From NCBI GenBank assembly GCA_020881085.1, contig JAJIYR010000110.1:1-7053 (forward strand): a stretch of 7,053 nucleotides of DNA, in the 5' to 3' direction. Under the pieces are notes generated by a model. The model was given only the letters and a program-made list of their open reading frames with translations, was not told the DNA's origin and made no database searches. This stretch comes from Rickettsia endosymbiont of Bryobia graminum (lineage in GTDB: Bacteria > Pseudomonadota > Alphaproteobacteria > Rickettsiales > Rickettsiaceae). This document shows positions 1 to 6,218 of the stretch, in pieces. The position numbers and the translations under genes are program-made. Within the stretch, counting starts at the first letter, position 1; each line of letters starts with the position of its first letter.

Positions 1-66
1 TTTTATTGTTTCTAAAACTATCTTTGTTTTTTCTACCGCACTATATTGTTTTGCTTTTTTGGACAT
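1..66 (-). CDS. IS3-family-like transposase OrfA, N-terminal fragment (cut by window edge)
   Basis: Reading the minus strand from an ATG at 64-66 gives 22 codons that run off the window without a stop. The peptide starts MSKK and continues KQYSAVEKTKIVLETIK. This lysine-rich N-terminus followed by a 'YS..EK.KIVLE.IK' stretch is the usual opening of the helix-turn-helix OrfA of IS3-family elements, which binds the element ends. A purine-rich stretch (AAGAGAAA) about 4-6 nt upstream of the ATG is an acceptable ribosome binding site. Only the first helix is visible, so I cannot tell whether the transposase is intact or has the usual OrfA/OrfB frameshift. The gene lies downstream of rimM on the same strand, so rimM transcription could read into it. 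Family assignment rests on a short peptide and is moderate. Confidence 0.6.
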   Translation of the reverse strand, partial: MSKKAKQYSAVEKTKIVLETIK

Positions 67-137
67 ATAATTTCTCTTTTGTATCTGAAAATTATATCTC
101 ATTCTAGAATTTTAGTAGTCCAGTTTTTCGCTACCAT
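1..137 (-). mobile_element. Left end of an IS3-like insertion sequence (partial)
   Basis: The orfA start at 66 is preceded on the minus strand by a short leader. About 70 nt upstream of the ATG is a sequence beginning TGGTAGCGAAAAACTGGAC (outer edge near 137). A terminus starting with TG and containing an 'AAACTGGAC' block is typical of IS3-family ends. The boundary is my estimate, because the other end lies outside the window and neither the inverted repeat nor the target duplication can be checked. It leaves only about 28 nt between the IS edge and the rimM stop codon, so the insertion probably hit just downstream of rimM without damaging it. Confidence 0.45.
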
Positions 138-165
138 TATACTTTTGGGAAAGAATCTATTAGAT

Positions 166-657
166 CTAGAGATTTAATCTAATATGATTTTTAGTAATTG
201 TTGGAAAAAACTGTTTATTGAAAGGAAATAATTCTATTTTTTGGTTGCCGATGAATTTTATTTCAACAATATCTCCTGCACCAAAATTAAAAATATTTGT
301 AATTTTACCTACTATAACTAAATCTTTATTTACTACATCTAACCCTAGTAAATCTTTAATATAAAATTCATCATTACTATTTAATAACGGAAAATTTGCT
401 CTGAAACAAAAAAGCTGAGAATTCTTTATTTTCTCAGCTTCTGTTCTATTATTAATGCTATTAAACTTACAAACCAAATTATTATTAGAATTGCGATGTA
501 CTAACTTTAGAACTATCTTTTGTCCTGTCTGATCGACCAGTTCTAATTTCATTATGTTATCAACAGGCTCTGTAAAGGATTTAACTATTACATTTCCCTG
601 TATACCTTGAGCAGAGACAATTTTTCCAACTAAAACCAACTTTTCCTTATTAAACAC
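166..657 (-). CDS. rimM: Ribosome maturation factor RimM
   Basis: RimM binds the 30S subunit (through ribosomal protein S19) and assists late maturation of the 16S rRNA head domain in the cytoplasm. The 163-residue product has both family domains. The N-terminal RimM barrel covers about residues 8-86, with the opening VGKIVSAQGIQGNVIVKSF and the conserved R-x-EAE segment at 71-75. The C-terminal PRC-barrel covers about 97-163, with EFYIKDLLGLDV and the hydrophobic IELFPF strand. It is slightly shorter than many homologues because the tail usually ending in GLL is absent. The start is GTG at 655-657: no in-frame ATG exists near the N-terminus, and an in-frame stop lies two codons upstream. No clear Shine-Dalgarno is visible. 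It begins 15 nt after the dsbA-like stop, so it is probably co-transcribed and perhaps translationally coupled. Identification is confident. Confidence 0.93.
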   Translation of the reverse strand: MFNKEKLVLVGKIVSAQGIQGNVIVKSFTEPVDNIMKLELVDQTGQKIVLKLVHRNSNNNLVCKFNSINNRTEAEKIKNSQLFCFRANFPLLNSNDEFYIKDLLGLDVVNKDLVIVGKITNIFNFGAGDIVEIKFIGNQKIELFPFNKQFFPTITKNHIRLNL

Positions 658-672
658 TAATTATTTACTATT

Positions 673-1473
673 TTATTGTGATCTTATATTGGCAATAATA
701 TTTTTTAACTGATCTAAATCCATCATCCCTGGAATCAGCTTTCCATTAATAATATAGGCAGGTACTCCTTGTATTTTTAAATTTCTTGCTAATTGGCTAT
801 TTTTGTTAAGAATCTCTCTAATACTTTCTTTACTTGACTCTTCTGTTACTAAAACAGGATCTAAATCATTATCTAACAATAATTTTTCTACAGATTCTTT
901 TGTAATACTTGACATTGCCATTAAACCAAGATGAATATTACTAAACTTACTTGGATCTATTTTATACACAGCTAAAGCCACAGATGATGCATAAAAAGCA
1001 GAATTACCTAAAATTGGAAAAGGTTTCAAAACTACTTTAACATTTTTATCTGACTCAATGAGTTGTTCAATATAACCATCACCTTTCTTGCAATAACCAC
1101 AATTATAATCGTAAAAAGCTACTATACTTACATTTCCTTCTGGATTACCAACTATCGGAGATACAGCACTATTGTTTATTTCTCCTTGATTATTTTTTAT
1201 ATAATCATTTGCCCTTGCTTCCATTTCATCTTTTTTACGATGTTGAAGCACTTCTATAGCTTGAATAACTACTTCTGGATTTTTAAGTAAATATTCTCTA
1301 ACAATTTTCTCAGTCCTAACTACTTCTTCTTGCTGGTTCTCTGATTTATTATTTTCTGAATTAATTACCACTTTTTCAGATATAGCATTTGGAGCCTTAA
1401 CAGTTTTATAAGCAAATAATGCTACAAGAAAGATTATAATAATCAGCAGCACTTTACTAACGACGTTATTCAT
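673..1473 (-). CDS. DsbA/ScsC-type thiol:disulfide interchange protein, membrane-anchored
   Basis: This 266-residue periplasmic oxidoreductase of the thioredoxin fold is likely to make or shuffle disulfides in envelope proteins. Residues 7-24 form one hydrophobic segment with a short basic start, acting as an uncleaved anchor or signal peptide with no lipobox. Residues about 25-50 are a polar linker. Residues 55-95 are a charged helical region (EKIVREYLLKNPEVVIQAIE) resembling the N-terminal ScsC/Wolbachia DsbA2-type oligomerisation segment. The catalytic domain follows, with the CGYC active site at 125-128 in a 'FYDYNCGYC' context and the cis-proline at P238 in 'GVPAYIING'. ATG is at 1471-1473, with a close AAAGAG upstream as a weak ribosome site. 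It is the first gene of a unit with rimM. Whether it oxidises or isomerises cannot be told from sequence; the DsbA-versus-ScsC/DsbC-like split is open, so I give no symbol. Confidence 0.9.
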   Translation of the reverse strand: MNNVVSKVLLIIIIFLVALFAYKTVKAPNAISEKVVINSENNKSENQQEEVVRTEKIVREYLLKNPEVVIQAIEVLQHRKKDEMEARANDYIKNNQGEINNSAVSPIVGNPEGNVSIVAFYDYNCGYCKKGDGYIEQLIESDKNVKVVLKPFPILGNSAFYASSVALAVYKIDPSKFSNIHLGLMAMSSITKESVEKLLLDNDLDPVLVTEESSKESIREILNKNSQLARNLKIQGVPAYIINGKLIPGMMDLDQLKNIIANIRSQ

Positions 1474-1491
1474 AAACTCTTTATATTTAAA

Positions 1492-1525
1492 TTAATAAAT
1501 AAGTTATAAATAACTTATTTATTAA
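1492..1525. repeat. Perfect 16-bp inverted repeat (palindrome) in the dsbA leader
   Basis: The arms TTAATAAATAAGTTAT (1492-1507) and its exact reverse complement (1510-1525) are separated by two A residues. The 3' edge on the minus strand lies 18 nt before the dsbA-like ATG, so if transcription starts upstream the mRNA leader would carry this AU-rich hairpin next to the ribosome binding region. It is not followed by a T-run, and no gene ends here, so a terminator is unlikely. A protein-binding operator or an mRNA stability or translation element are the alternatives. Confidence 0.75.
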
Positions 1526-1583
1526 AGTAAAGGCGAACCTAGCATGAAGATATTATTTAACTTATATTAAAAATTTTTTATTT

Positions 1584-1611
1584 ATAATATAATTACCTGT
1601 ATATTAGTTAA
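1584..1611 (-). promoter_or_regulatory. Possible sigma70-type promoter for dsbA-rimM
   Basis: On the minus strand TTAACT (-35-like, plus-strand 1606-1611) and TATTAT (-10-like, 1584-1589) are separated by 16 nt. Transcription from here would give a leader of about 100 nt that includes the 16-bp palindrome. The spacer is so AT-rich that matches of this quality arise by chance, so confidence is low. Confidence 0.25.
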
Positions 1612-1655
1612 TTTTAATTAAATTATAACTGCTGTTGCTATTGACCTAAGATTGC

Positions 1656-2163
1656 ATGAACACTCGCAGTGACACACTAATATTAATAGTTTCAATGAAA
1701 AAACACTTAATGATTGATAGTAAATTTATAAACAAAATATTTGATCAACTAGAAGGAGAATATTCTATTGAAAGACTTATTGGAAATGATGGAATTGGTA
1801 AAGGATTTGCTCGTTTTATAAAACATAATAATAGCTCTATTGATAAAACTTTGCTTTATAAAGAAGGAGCTTAATATTTTCTATTATAATAGCACATATA
1901 AAATAAAATAAAATAAAATTAATAAATATTTTTCTGAAGAAAATAACAATTCACTATTTTATAAAATGAGTTTTATTAATAGCAACCCTCTGCAGGCTAG
2001 CGCCAATCATAAATGTAATCTAGATACGTATATAGCTAAATATATATTTTATAACGACGCTGTTTTTGATTTAAGTTATGAAATATCAGGACCAAAGAAA
2101 GATTATACTATAAAAACTAGCTTTAATAAGATTAAAGACATAAGAGCTCTAAATATTTATTAA
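1656..2163 (+). pseudogene. Broken DUF6314-like gene (two frames)
   Basis: Two short open frames on the plus strand look like the halves of one protein. The first runs 1656-1874. Its real start could be any of the ATGs at 1656, 1695 or 1710, and none has a clear ribosome site. It carries FDQLEGEYSIERLI and a 'G.ARF....LLYKEG' block. The second is in a different frame and stays open from 1912, well before its first ATG at 1966, down to the stop ending at 2163. It carries 'HKCNLDTYIAKY' and 'LSYEISGPKKDYTIKTSF'. In memory, DUF6314-type proteins (about 150 aa, unknown function) have this order: G-x-W/Y-x-I-x-R, LxYxEEG, C-x-x-D-x-Y, then V-x-GP-x-KDY. The spacing between halves (about 40 codons) matches an undeleted gene. 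The breaks are a frame change near 1872 and an in-frame TAA at 1909-1911 inside a TAAAA array. No function is assigned. The family call is from motif memory. Confidence 0.6.
1899..1919. repeat. TAAAA tandem array (about four copies)
   Basis: A run of about four 5-nt TAAAA units lies inside the broken DUF6314-like gene and contains the in-frame stop of the reading frame that joins the second half. A 5-nt unit shifts frame with every copy gained or lost, so slippage could have caused or be part of the break. Such arrays are also common in AT-rich decaying DNA. Confidence 0.7.
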
Positions 2164-2173
2164 AGCTCTTATG
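2139..2173. terminator. Possible bidirectional hairpin between convergent genes
   Basis: The arms CATAAGAGCT (2139-2148) and AGCTCTTATG (2164-2173) are perfect 10-bp reverse complements around a 15-nt AT-rich loop. They lie between the end of the plus-strand pseudogene (its last codons form one arm) and the stop of the BI-1 gene at 2184. The position suits a shared transcription end. On the minus strand the arm is followed by TCTTTAATC, only a weak T-rich tract, and no T-run follows on the plus strand, so intrinsic termination is not certain. Confidence 0.45.
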
Positions 2174-2183
2174 CTTAAAGGGT

Positions 2184-2939
2184 CTAATTTCTTCTATTAC
2201 CAAAAAATCTTAATAAATATAAGAATAAACTAATAAAATCTAAGTATAAAGTAAAAGCACCCATTATAGACATTTTTTGTCCAGCCTCACCCCCCCCGTA
2301 CATAAAATACATAGACTTTATTTTCTGAGTATCCCAAGCAGTAAGACCCATAAATATCCCAACACCTATTATAGATGTTGCAAAACTAATGGCTGAGCTT
2401 TTTAAGAAAATGTTTACTAATGAAACAATAACCAAACCAAATACTCCCATAATAAGAAATGAGCCCATGGATGTTAAATCTCTATTAGCAGTATAGCCAT
2501 ATAAACTCATTCCACCAAAAACAGCAGCACAAATAAAGAAAGTGCGAGCTATCGATTCACCAGTATAAATTAAACCTAATGATGATAAAGACATGCCTGT
2601 TAAAGCTGCGTAAACCCAAAATAAAACTTTGGCAGTGTCAAGGCTCATTTTACCAAACCCCATGAAAAAATACAAAGCAATCCCAATAGGCGCAATCATT
2701 ATCAAGGTACCTAAACTTGAATTACCTAAAAGCTGCCCGTTTGGACCAATTGCAAACATTAATCTGGTCAATGGTTCAAATGAAATAGTAGCAAATGCTA
2801 GTGCTCCAGTAAGGGCAAGAGCTAAAGCCATATAATTATATACCTTAAGCATGTAGGCTCTTAGCCCATCATCGTATGTTTTTTTGCTAATATCTGCAAA
2901 AGAACTTGTTTTTGTGTAATCAATCATAGTAAACCCCAT
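2184..2939 (-). CDS. Bax inhibitor-1 (BI-1/YbhL-YccA) family inner-membrane protein
   Basis: This 251-residue protein is almost entirely membrane. Seven hydrophobic segments lie at about residues 33-53, 76-94, 103-122, 131-149, 159-178, 181-200 and 224-245. The family signatures are the loop AWDTQKIK (201-208, including D203) after segment six, and the C-terminal LYLDFISLFLYLLRFFGNRR. Bacterial members of this TMBIM family include a pH-gated calcium leak channel (BsYetJ) and YccA, which modulates FtsH; the role here is unknown. The ATG at 2937-2939 gives this length. A second ATG at 2925-2927 (MIDYTKT) has a GGGG 6 nt upstream and may be the true start. Coding-strand residues 215-217 (GGG) are encoded by a run of eight G, striking in such AT-rich DNA. 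It is transcribed alone, divergently from tRNA-Leu. Confidence 0.93.
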   Translation of the reverse strand: MGFTMIDYTKTSSFADISKKTYDDGLRAYMLKVYNYMALALALTGALAFATISFEPLTRLMFAIGPNGQLLGNSSLGTLIMIAPIGIALYFFMGFGKMSLDTAKVLFWVYAALTGMSLSSLGLIYTGESIARTFFICAAVFGGMSLYGYTANRDLTSMGSFLIMGVFGLVIVSLVNIFLKSSAISFATSIIGVGIFMGLTAWDTQKIKSMYFMYGGGEAGQKMSIMGAFTLYLDFISLFLYLLRFFGNRRN

Positions 2940-2963
2940 AAATTCTATATTTTGTTATATATA

Positions 2964-2992
2964 AGTATACGGGTCAAACATTTGTTTTTCAA
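2964..2992 (-). promoter_or_regulatory. Sigma70-like promoter for the BI-1 gene
   Basis: On the minus strand TTGAAA (plus-strand 2987-2992, 5/6 to TTGACA) and TATACT (2964-2969, 5/6 to TATAAT) are exactly 17 nt apart. Predicted transcription start is near 2957, giving a leader of roughly 20 nt to the ATG at 2939, or 30 nt to the one at 2927. This is the best-matching promoter in the window. Confidence 0.6.
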
Positions 2993-3138
2993 GTCTAGAT
3001 ATATTATTTTCTTGAAATTTCTATACATAAATAATATCTAATACTAGTTTTAATAAAATAGTTAATAAAAATTAGTAAAAATTTAATATTAAAAATCATT
3101 TTACATATAAGTTTTATATAACTAATTTTATAGAGCAT

Positions 3139-3223
3139 GACTCTGTGGTGGAATGGTAGACACAGTAGACTCAAAATCTACAGTCCAAAAGACGTGCTGG
3201 TTCAAATCCAGTCAGAGGTACCA
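3139..3223 (+). tRNA. tRNA-Leu, anticodon CAA (reads UUG)
   Basis: This 85-nt gene has an encoded CCA end. The acceptor strands are GACTCTG and CAGAGGT, with discriminator A. The D-arm is GTG...CAC with the conserved GG in the loop. The anticodon stem GTAGA/TCTAC encloses the loop CTCAAAA, giving anticodon CAA. The long variable arm, with a GTC/GAC stem, marks a class II tRNA (leucine). The T-arm GCTGG-TTCAAAT-CCAGT is regular. The first base pair is G-U, as in some other leucine tRNAs. The second pair is A opposite G, a mismatch where C-G is usual. No repeat of the tRNA 3' end is seen downstream, so I find no sign of an integrated element. Confidence 0.93.
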
Positions 3224-3585
3224 AATATGCAAGTTTAAAGCAACTAGCTTAGCGGGTACCTAATTTAGGTATTACCTATATTTATATATTAAGGATTAAT
3301 TATAAATTTATAAAAAACTTATCTAAACTCACTATATTTCACCGCTGAAGAGCTTATAGCAATAGACTTTAAAGAAAAGACTTTTTGTACAAAAATTTTT
3401 ATAGTATTAATTAACTAATTTATCAGCAAAATACATTTTATGACTATATTAAAACTAATAAATAGACAATTTTTTAATGCCCTGATTCATTGTGGTAGTA
3501 TAGTTTAACAATATAAAAAAATAACCTTGTATAGCTACTAATATTTAGTGTATAAAACTATTAGGTTCAAAATATTAAAATCTAT
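3224..3585. other. Gene-free AT-rich spacer between tRNA-Leu and bamD
   Basis: These 362 nt hold no convincing gene on either strand. The longest open stretches are about 20-35 codons and lack a start, a ribosome site or recognisable motifs. A short inverted repeat (TACCTA-ATT-TAGGTA, about 3257-3271) sits roughly 35 nt after the tRNA but has no T-run. In many alphaproteobacteria lpxC precedes bamD; no lpxC remnant is recognisable here. Confidence 0.6.
3527..3556 (+). promoter_or_regulatory. Possible promoter for bamD-recN
   Basis: TTGTAT (3527-3532) and TATAAA (3551-3556, 5/6 to consensus) are separated by 18 nt. Transcription would start near 3563, about 23 nt before the bamD ATG. The -35 match is weak and the region is AT-rich, so this is a positional suggestion. 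Confidence 0.3.
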
Positions 3586-4341
3586 ATGAAATTCAGAAAA
3601 TTATTATCCTTAATTACTCTCAGTTTAATTATCTGTAGCTGTAAAACTAAAAAGACAGATGAAGATTTAGTAATTCCAGCTAATGAATTATATAGTAAAG
3701 GTATAAAACTACTACAAAAGCAAAAATATGCTCAGGCTGCTGATGAATTTTCTAATATTTTTTATCAAGATCCAGGTAATAAATTAACTCCTCAAGCAGA
3801 GTTAATGCAAGCATATTCTCTATTTTTAGCTGGACAATATGATGAAACTGTAGATGTATTAGATATGTTTATCAAACTTCATCCTTCAAATGAAGATATA
3901 TCTTATGCATATTACCTAAAGGCCCTCTCTTATTATATGGAAATATTAGAAACCCAACTTGACCCATCAAGAACTGTAATGGCTAAAGAAAGTTTTGAAG
4001 ATGTTATACAATTATTCCCAAATACACGTTATGCTATTGACTCTTCCTTAAAGATTGATTTAGTAAATGACCATTTGGCTGGCAAAGAAATGGATTTAGG
4101 GCGCTATTATTTGAAAAGAAAAAATCCTATAGCGGCAATTAATAGATTTCAATTAGTTATTGATAATTACCAAACTACTTCCCATACTCCTGAAGCTTTA
4201 TATCGCTTGGCAGAAAGTTATTGGATGTTAGGTCTTAATGGCGAAGCAAAAAAATATGGAGCTGTGTTAGGGCATAACTATCCAACTAGTAATTGGTATA
4301 AGTATTGCCATTCTTTAATTAATCAGCCCTTAAAAGAATAA
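3586..4341 (+). CDS. bamD: Outer membrane assembly lipoprotein BamD (ComL)
   Basis: This essential lipoprotein of the BAM complex works with BamA to fold beta-barrel proteins into the outer membrane. The 251-residue length is normal. A lipoprotein signal (MKFRKL, then a hydrophobic stretch to residue 16) ends in IICS-C, so the likely lipidated residue is C19 (S18 at -1); C17 just before it is an unusual neighbour. Residues about 33-240 form TPR-like repeats: YSKGIKLLQKQKYAQAADEF, then 'AELMQAYSLFLAGQYDETV', 'AYYLKALSYYMEI', the family-typical LDPSRTVMAKESFEDVIQLFPNTRYA (split here: LDPSRTVMAKE at about 125-135 and FPNTRYA), and finally 'PEALYRLAESYWMLG'. ATG at 3586 directly precedes the signal peptide; no Shine-Dalgarno is visible. 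It ends 1 nt before recN, so the two are a transcription unit and recN is likely coupled. Confidence 0.94.
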   Translation: MKFRKLLSLITLSLIICSCKTKKTDEDLVIPANELYSKGIKLLQKQKYAQAADEFSNIFYQDPGNKLTPQAELMQAYSLFLAGQYDETVDVLDMFIKLHPSNEDISYAYYLKALSYYMEILETQLDPSRTVMAKESFEDVIQLFPNTRYAIDSSLKIDLVNDHLAGKEMDLGRYYLKRKNPIAAINRFQLVIDNYQTTSHTPEALYRLAESYWMLGLNGEAKKYGAVLGHNYPTSNWYKYCHSLINQPLKE

Positions 4342-4342
4342 G

Positions 4343-6031
4343 ATGCTACAAAGTCTCTCAGTTAAAAATTTTATTCTGATAGATGAACTAGAAATTGAAT
4401 TTGAAAAAGGTCTGTGTGTAATTACTGGAGAAACGGGCGCCGGAAAATCTATCTTACTTGATGCAATTTTATTTTCATTAGGCAATAAATCATCAGATAA
4501 TATTATAAAAAATGGTTGTGATTATTGTGAAGTTACTACCATTTTTACATTAAATAATAAATCACAAACTCTTTTAGAACAATTTAATATTGAATATGAT
4601 GAAGAATTAATCATCAAGCGTATTCAAAAATCAGGAAATCGTAAAAAGTTTCTGATTAATGATCAAATAGTTACTCAAAATACTATTCAACAAATAACCA
4701 ATCATCTATTTGAGCTACACGGACAAAATAACTACACCTCCCTTCTTTCTCCTTCATGTCATATTAATATTCTAGATGATTATGGGAACCTTGCTGCTGT
4801 AAAAACTGAATTATTTAAATATTTCAAAGAGTTACAAGAGGTAATGAGTGAAATAGATAAAATTAACAAAAACAAAGATGAAATAAATAAAGAAATAGAT
4901 TATTTAACCTTTATCACTGATGAATTAGCTAATCTTAATATTCTTGAAGGAGAAGAAGAAAAACTTATCGAAATAAGACGTAATCTACAAAATAAAGAAA
5001 AAGAAATACGCACTTCTCAAGATATTCTGAATTATCTTGAGCACCCTGAATTAAATAATCTAATTAATAATGCCCAACGTCTAATAACTCGTAATATACA
5101 GCAAAATAAAAAATTATTGCCTATATCCTCAAACTTAGATGAATGTTATAATCTTTTAGAGGAAGCTCGTATAAAATTACAAAATATTGTTCATGATTAT
5201 AATTCATATGAATTCAATATAAATGAAATTGAGGATAGACTATTTTTAATACGTGATAAAACTAGGAAATATAATATTTCTTCTATTGAAATACCTACTT
5301 TCCTTCAAGATTCTCAGCAAAAATTAAAAAAACTTAAAAGTACTATTAAAAATGCTGAGAGTTTAAGCTTAAGCAAATTAGAAAAACATCAAAAATATTT
5401 AGAATTAGCTTTATCATTATCAGAAAAACGCTCTGCTAATGCTATAAAACTTGAAGCATCTATTCAAACAGAACTTGCTCAACTTCAAATGGAAAAAGCT
5501 ATTTTCAAAATTGAAGTTACTTCTAAAGACAATCCCTCAAGTCAAAATTCAGAATCAATCAATTATAATGATAAAGCTATTTCTTATAATGGTATAGATA
5601 ATGTACGCTTCACTGCTTCAATCAATCCAGGAATGAAGTTAGCTCCTATTGACAAAATAGCTTCTGGCGGTGAATTATCAAGATTTATGCTAGCCTTAAA
5701 AACATGCCTCTTTGATAAATTATCGCTAAACACCATTATCTTTGATGAAATAGACACAGGTATTAGTGGCTCTATAGCTGATAAAATAGGAGAACGCCTT
5801 AAAAAACTTAGTACTTTTGCTCAAGTTATAGTAATCACCCATCAGCCTCAAGTAGCAGGCAAAGCTAATCAGCATATTTTAGTTTGTAAACAACAACTTG
5901 AAAAAAATACTAAAATTAGTATTAAAAATCTTAACCTTAACGAAAGGCAATCTGAACTTGCTCGTATGATATCAGGCCGATTCACTACTGATGCAAGTTT
6001 AAAAGCAGCCAAAGAATTACTTCATCCTTAA
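4343..6031 (+). CDS. recN: DNA repair ATPase RecN
   Basis: RecN is an SMC-like ATPase that acts early in recombinational repair of double-strand breaks, holding DNA ends or sisters together in the cytoplasm. The 562 residues match the family length. The N-terminal ATPase half opens with SVKNFILIDELEIEF and has Walker A GETGAGKS at 29-36, then the FELHGQ motif (Q-loop region) at 123-128. A coiled-coil arm rich in E, K and L spans about 155-395. The C-terminal half has the ABC signature SGGELSR at 441-447, Walker B IIFDEID at 465-471 followed by TGISG, and the switch histidine in VITH at 497-500. All catalytic motifs are intact. The ATG at 4343 follows the bamD stop with a 1-nt gap and no separate ribosome site, pointing to translational coupling. 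In many alphaproteobacteria ligA follows; here it does not. Confidence 0.96.
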   Translation: MLQSLSVKNFILIDELEIEFEKGLCVITGETGAGKSILLDAILFSLGNKSSDNIIKNGCDYCEVTTIFTLNNKSQTLLEQFNIEYDEELIIKRIQKSGNRKKFLINDQIVTQNTIQQITNHLFELHGQNNYTSLLSPSCHINILDDYGNLAAVKTELFKYFKELQEVMSEIDKINKNKDEINKEIDYLTFITDELANLNILEGEEEKLIEIRRNLQNKEKEIRTSQDILNYLEHPELNNLINNAQRLITRNIQQNKKLLPISSNLDECYNLLEEARIKLQNIVHDYNSYEFNINEIEDRLFLIRDKTRKYNISSIEIPTFLQDSQQKLKKLKSTIKNAESLSLSKLEKHQKYLELALSLSEKRSANAIKLEASIQTELAQLQMEKAIFKIEVTSKDNPSSQNSESINYNDKAISYNGIDNVRFTASINPGMKLAPIDKIASGGELSRFMLALKTCLFDKLSLNTIIFDEIDTGISGSIADKIGERLKKLSTFAQVIVITHQPQVAGKANQHILVCKQQLEKNTKISIKNLNLNERQSELARMISGRFTTDASLKAAKELLHP

Positions 6032-6127
6032 CCTATATACACTCTATTTCATTATTTAATAATAACAAACTGAACCTAGTGAAAATTATACTCCATAAAT
6101 GACAATGTCAAGTTATGAGATAGTAAA

Positions 6128-6218
6128 TTAAGTATTGAAAAAATAGGAGAGAATTTATAGAATAATTGTAATAATGTATAACTACATCATAATTCTATGA
6201 ATATTACTCAATACTTAA
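6128..6218. repeat. 91-bp segment bounded by 11-bp inverted repeats
   Basis: TTAAGTATTGA at 6128-6138 and its exact reverse complement TCAATACTTAA at 6208-6218 enclose 69 nt. A nested pair ATAGAAT (6157-6163) and ATTCTAT (6192-6198) lies inside. The right arm overlaps the stop codon of the minus-strand gene ending at 6215. It could be a long, imperfect terminator between convergent genes or a miniature inverted-repeat element. Sequence alone does not decide, and no target duplication is obvious. Confidence 0.5.

Noticed and set aside
1063..1290. Open frame of 75 codons on the plus strand
   Set aside because: It lies antisense within the dsbA-like gene, which has intact catalytic motifs. The translation is a low-complexity string of I, F and Y with no recognisable features.
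2629..2835. Open frame of 68 codons on the plus strand
   Set aside because: It is antisense to the membrane segments of the BI-1 gene, has no ribosome site and no recognisable motif.
3139..3260. tRNA-Leu as an integration site for a mobile element
   Set aside because: No duplicate of the tRNA 3' end and no integrase is seen in the window; the downstream spacer looks like plain intergenic DNA.
3311..3418. Short protein-like stretch (YFTAEELIAIDFKEK) on the plus strand
   Set aside because: It has no start codon, closes after about 35 codons and matches nothing I recognise. It might be a gene remnant but cannot be supported.
3440..3508. ATG-initiated frame of 22 codons before bamD (MTILKLINRQFFNALIHCG)
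   Set aside because: It is very short with no ribosome site, no hairpin pair typical of attenuation and no run of one amino acid, so a leader peptide is not supported.
6100..6110. Small palindrome TGACAATGTCA downstream of recN
   Set aside because: It has only 5-bp arms and no T-run, too short to call a terminator or operator in AT-rich DNA.
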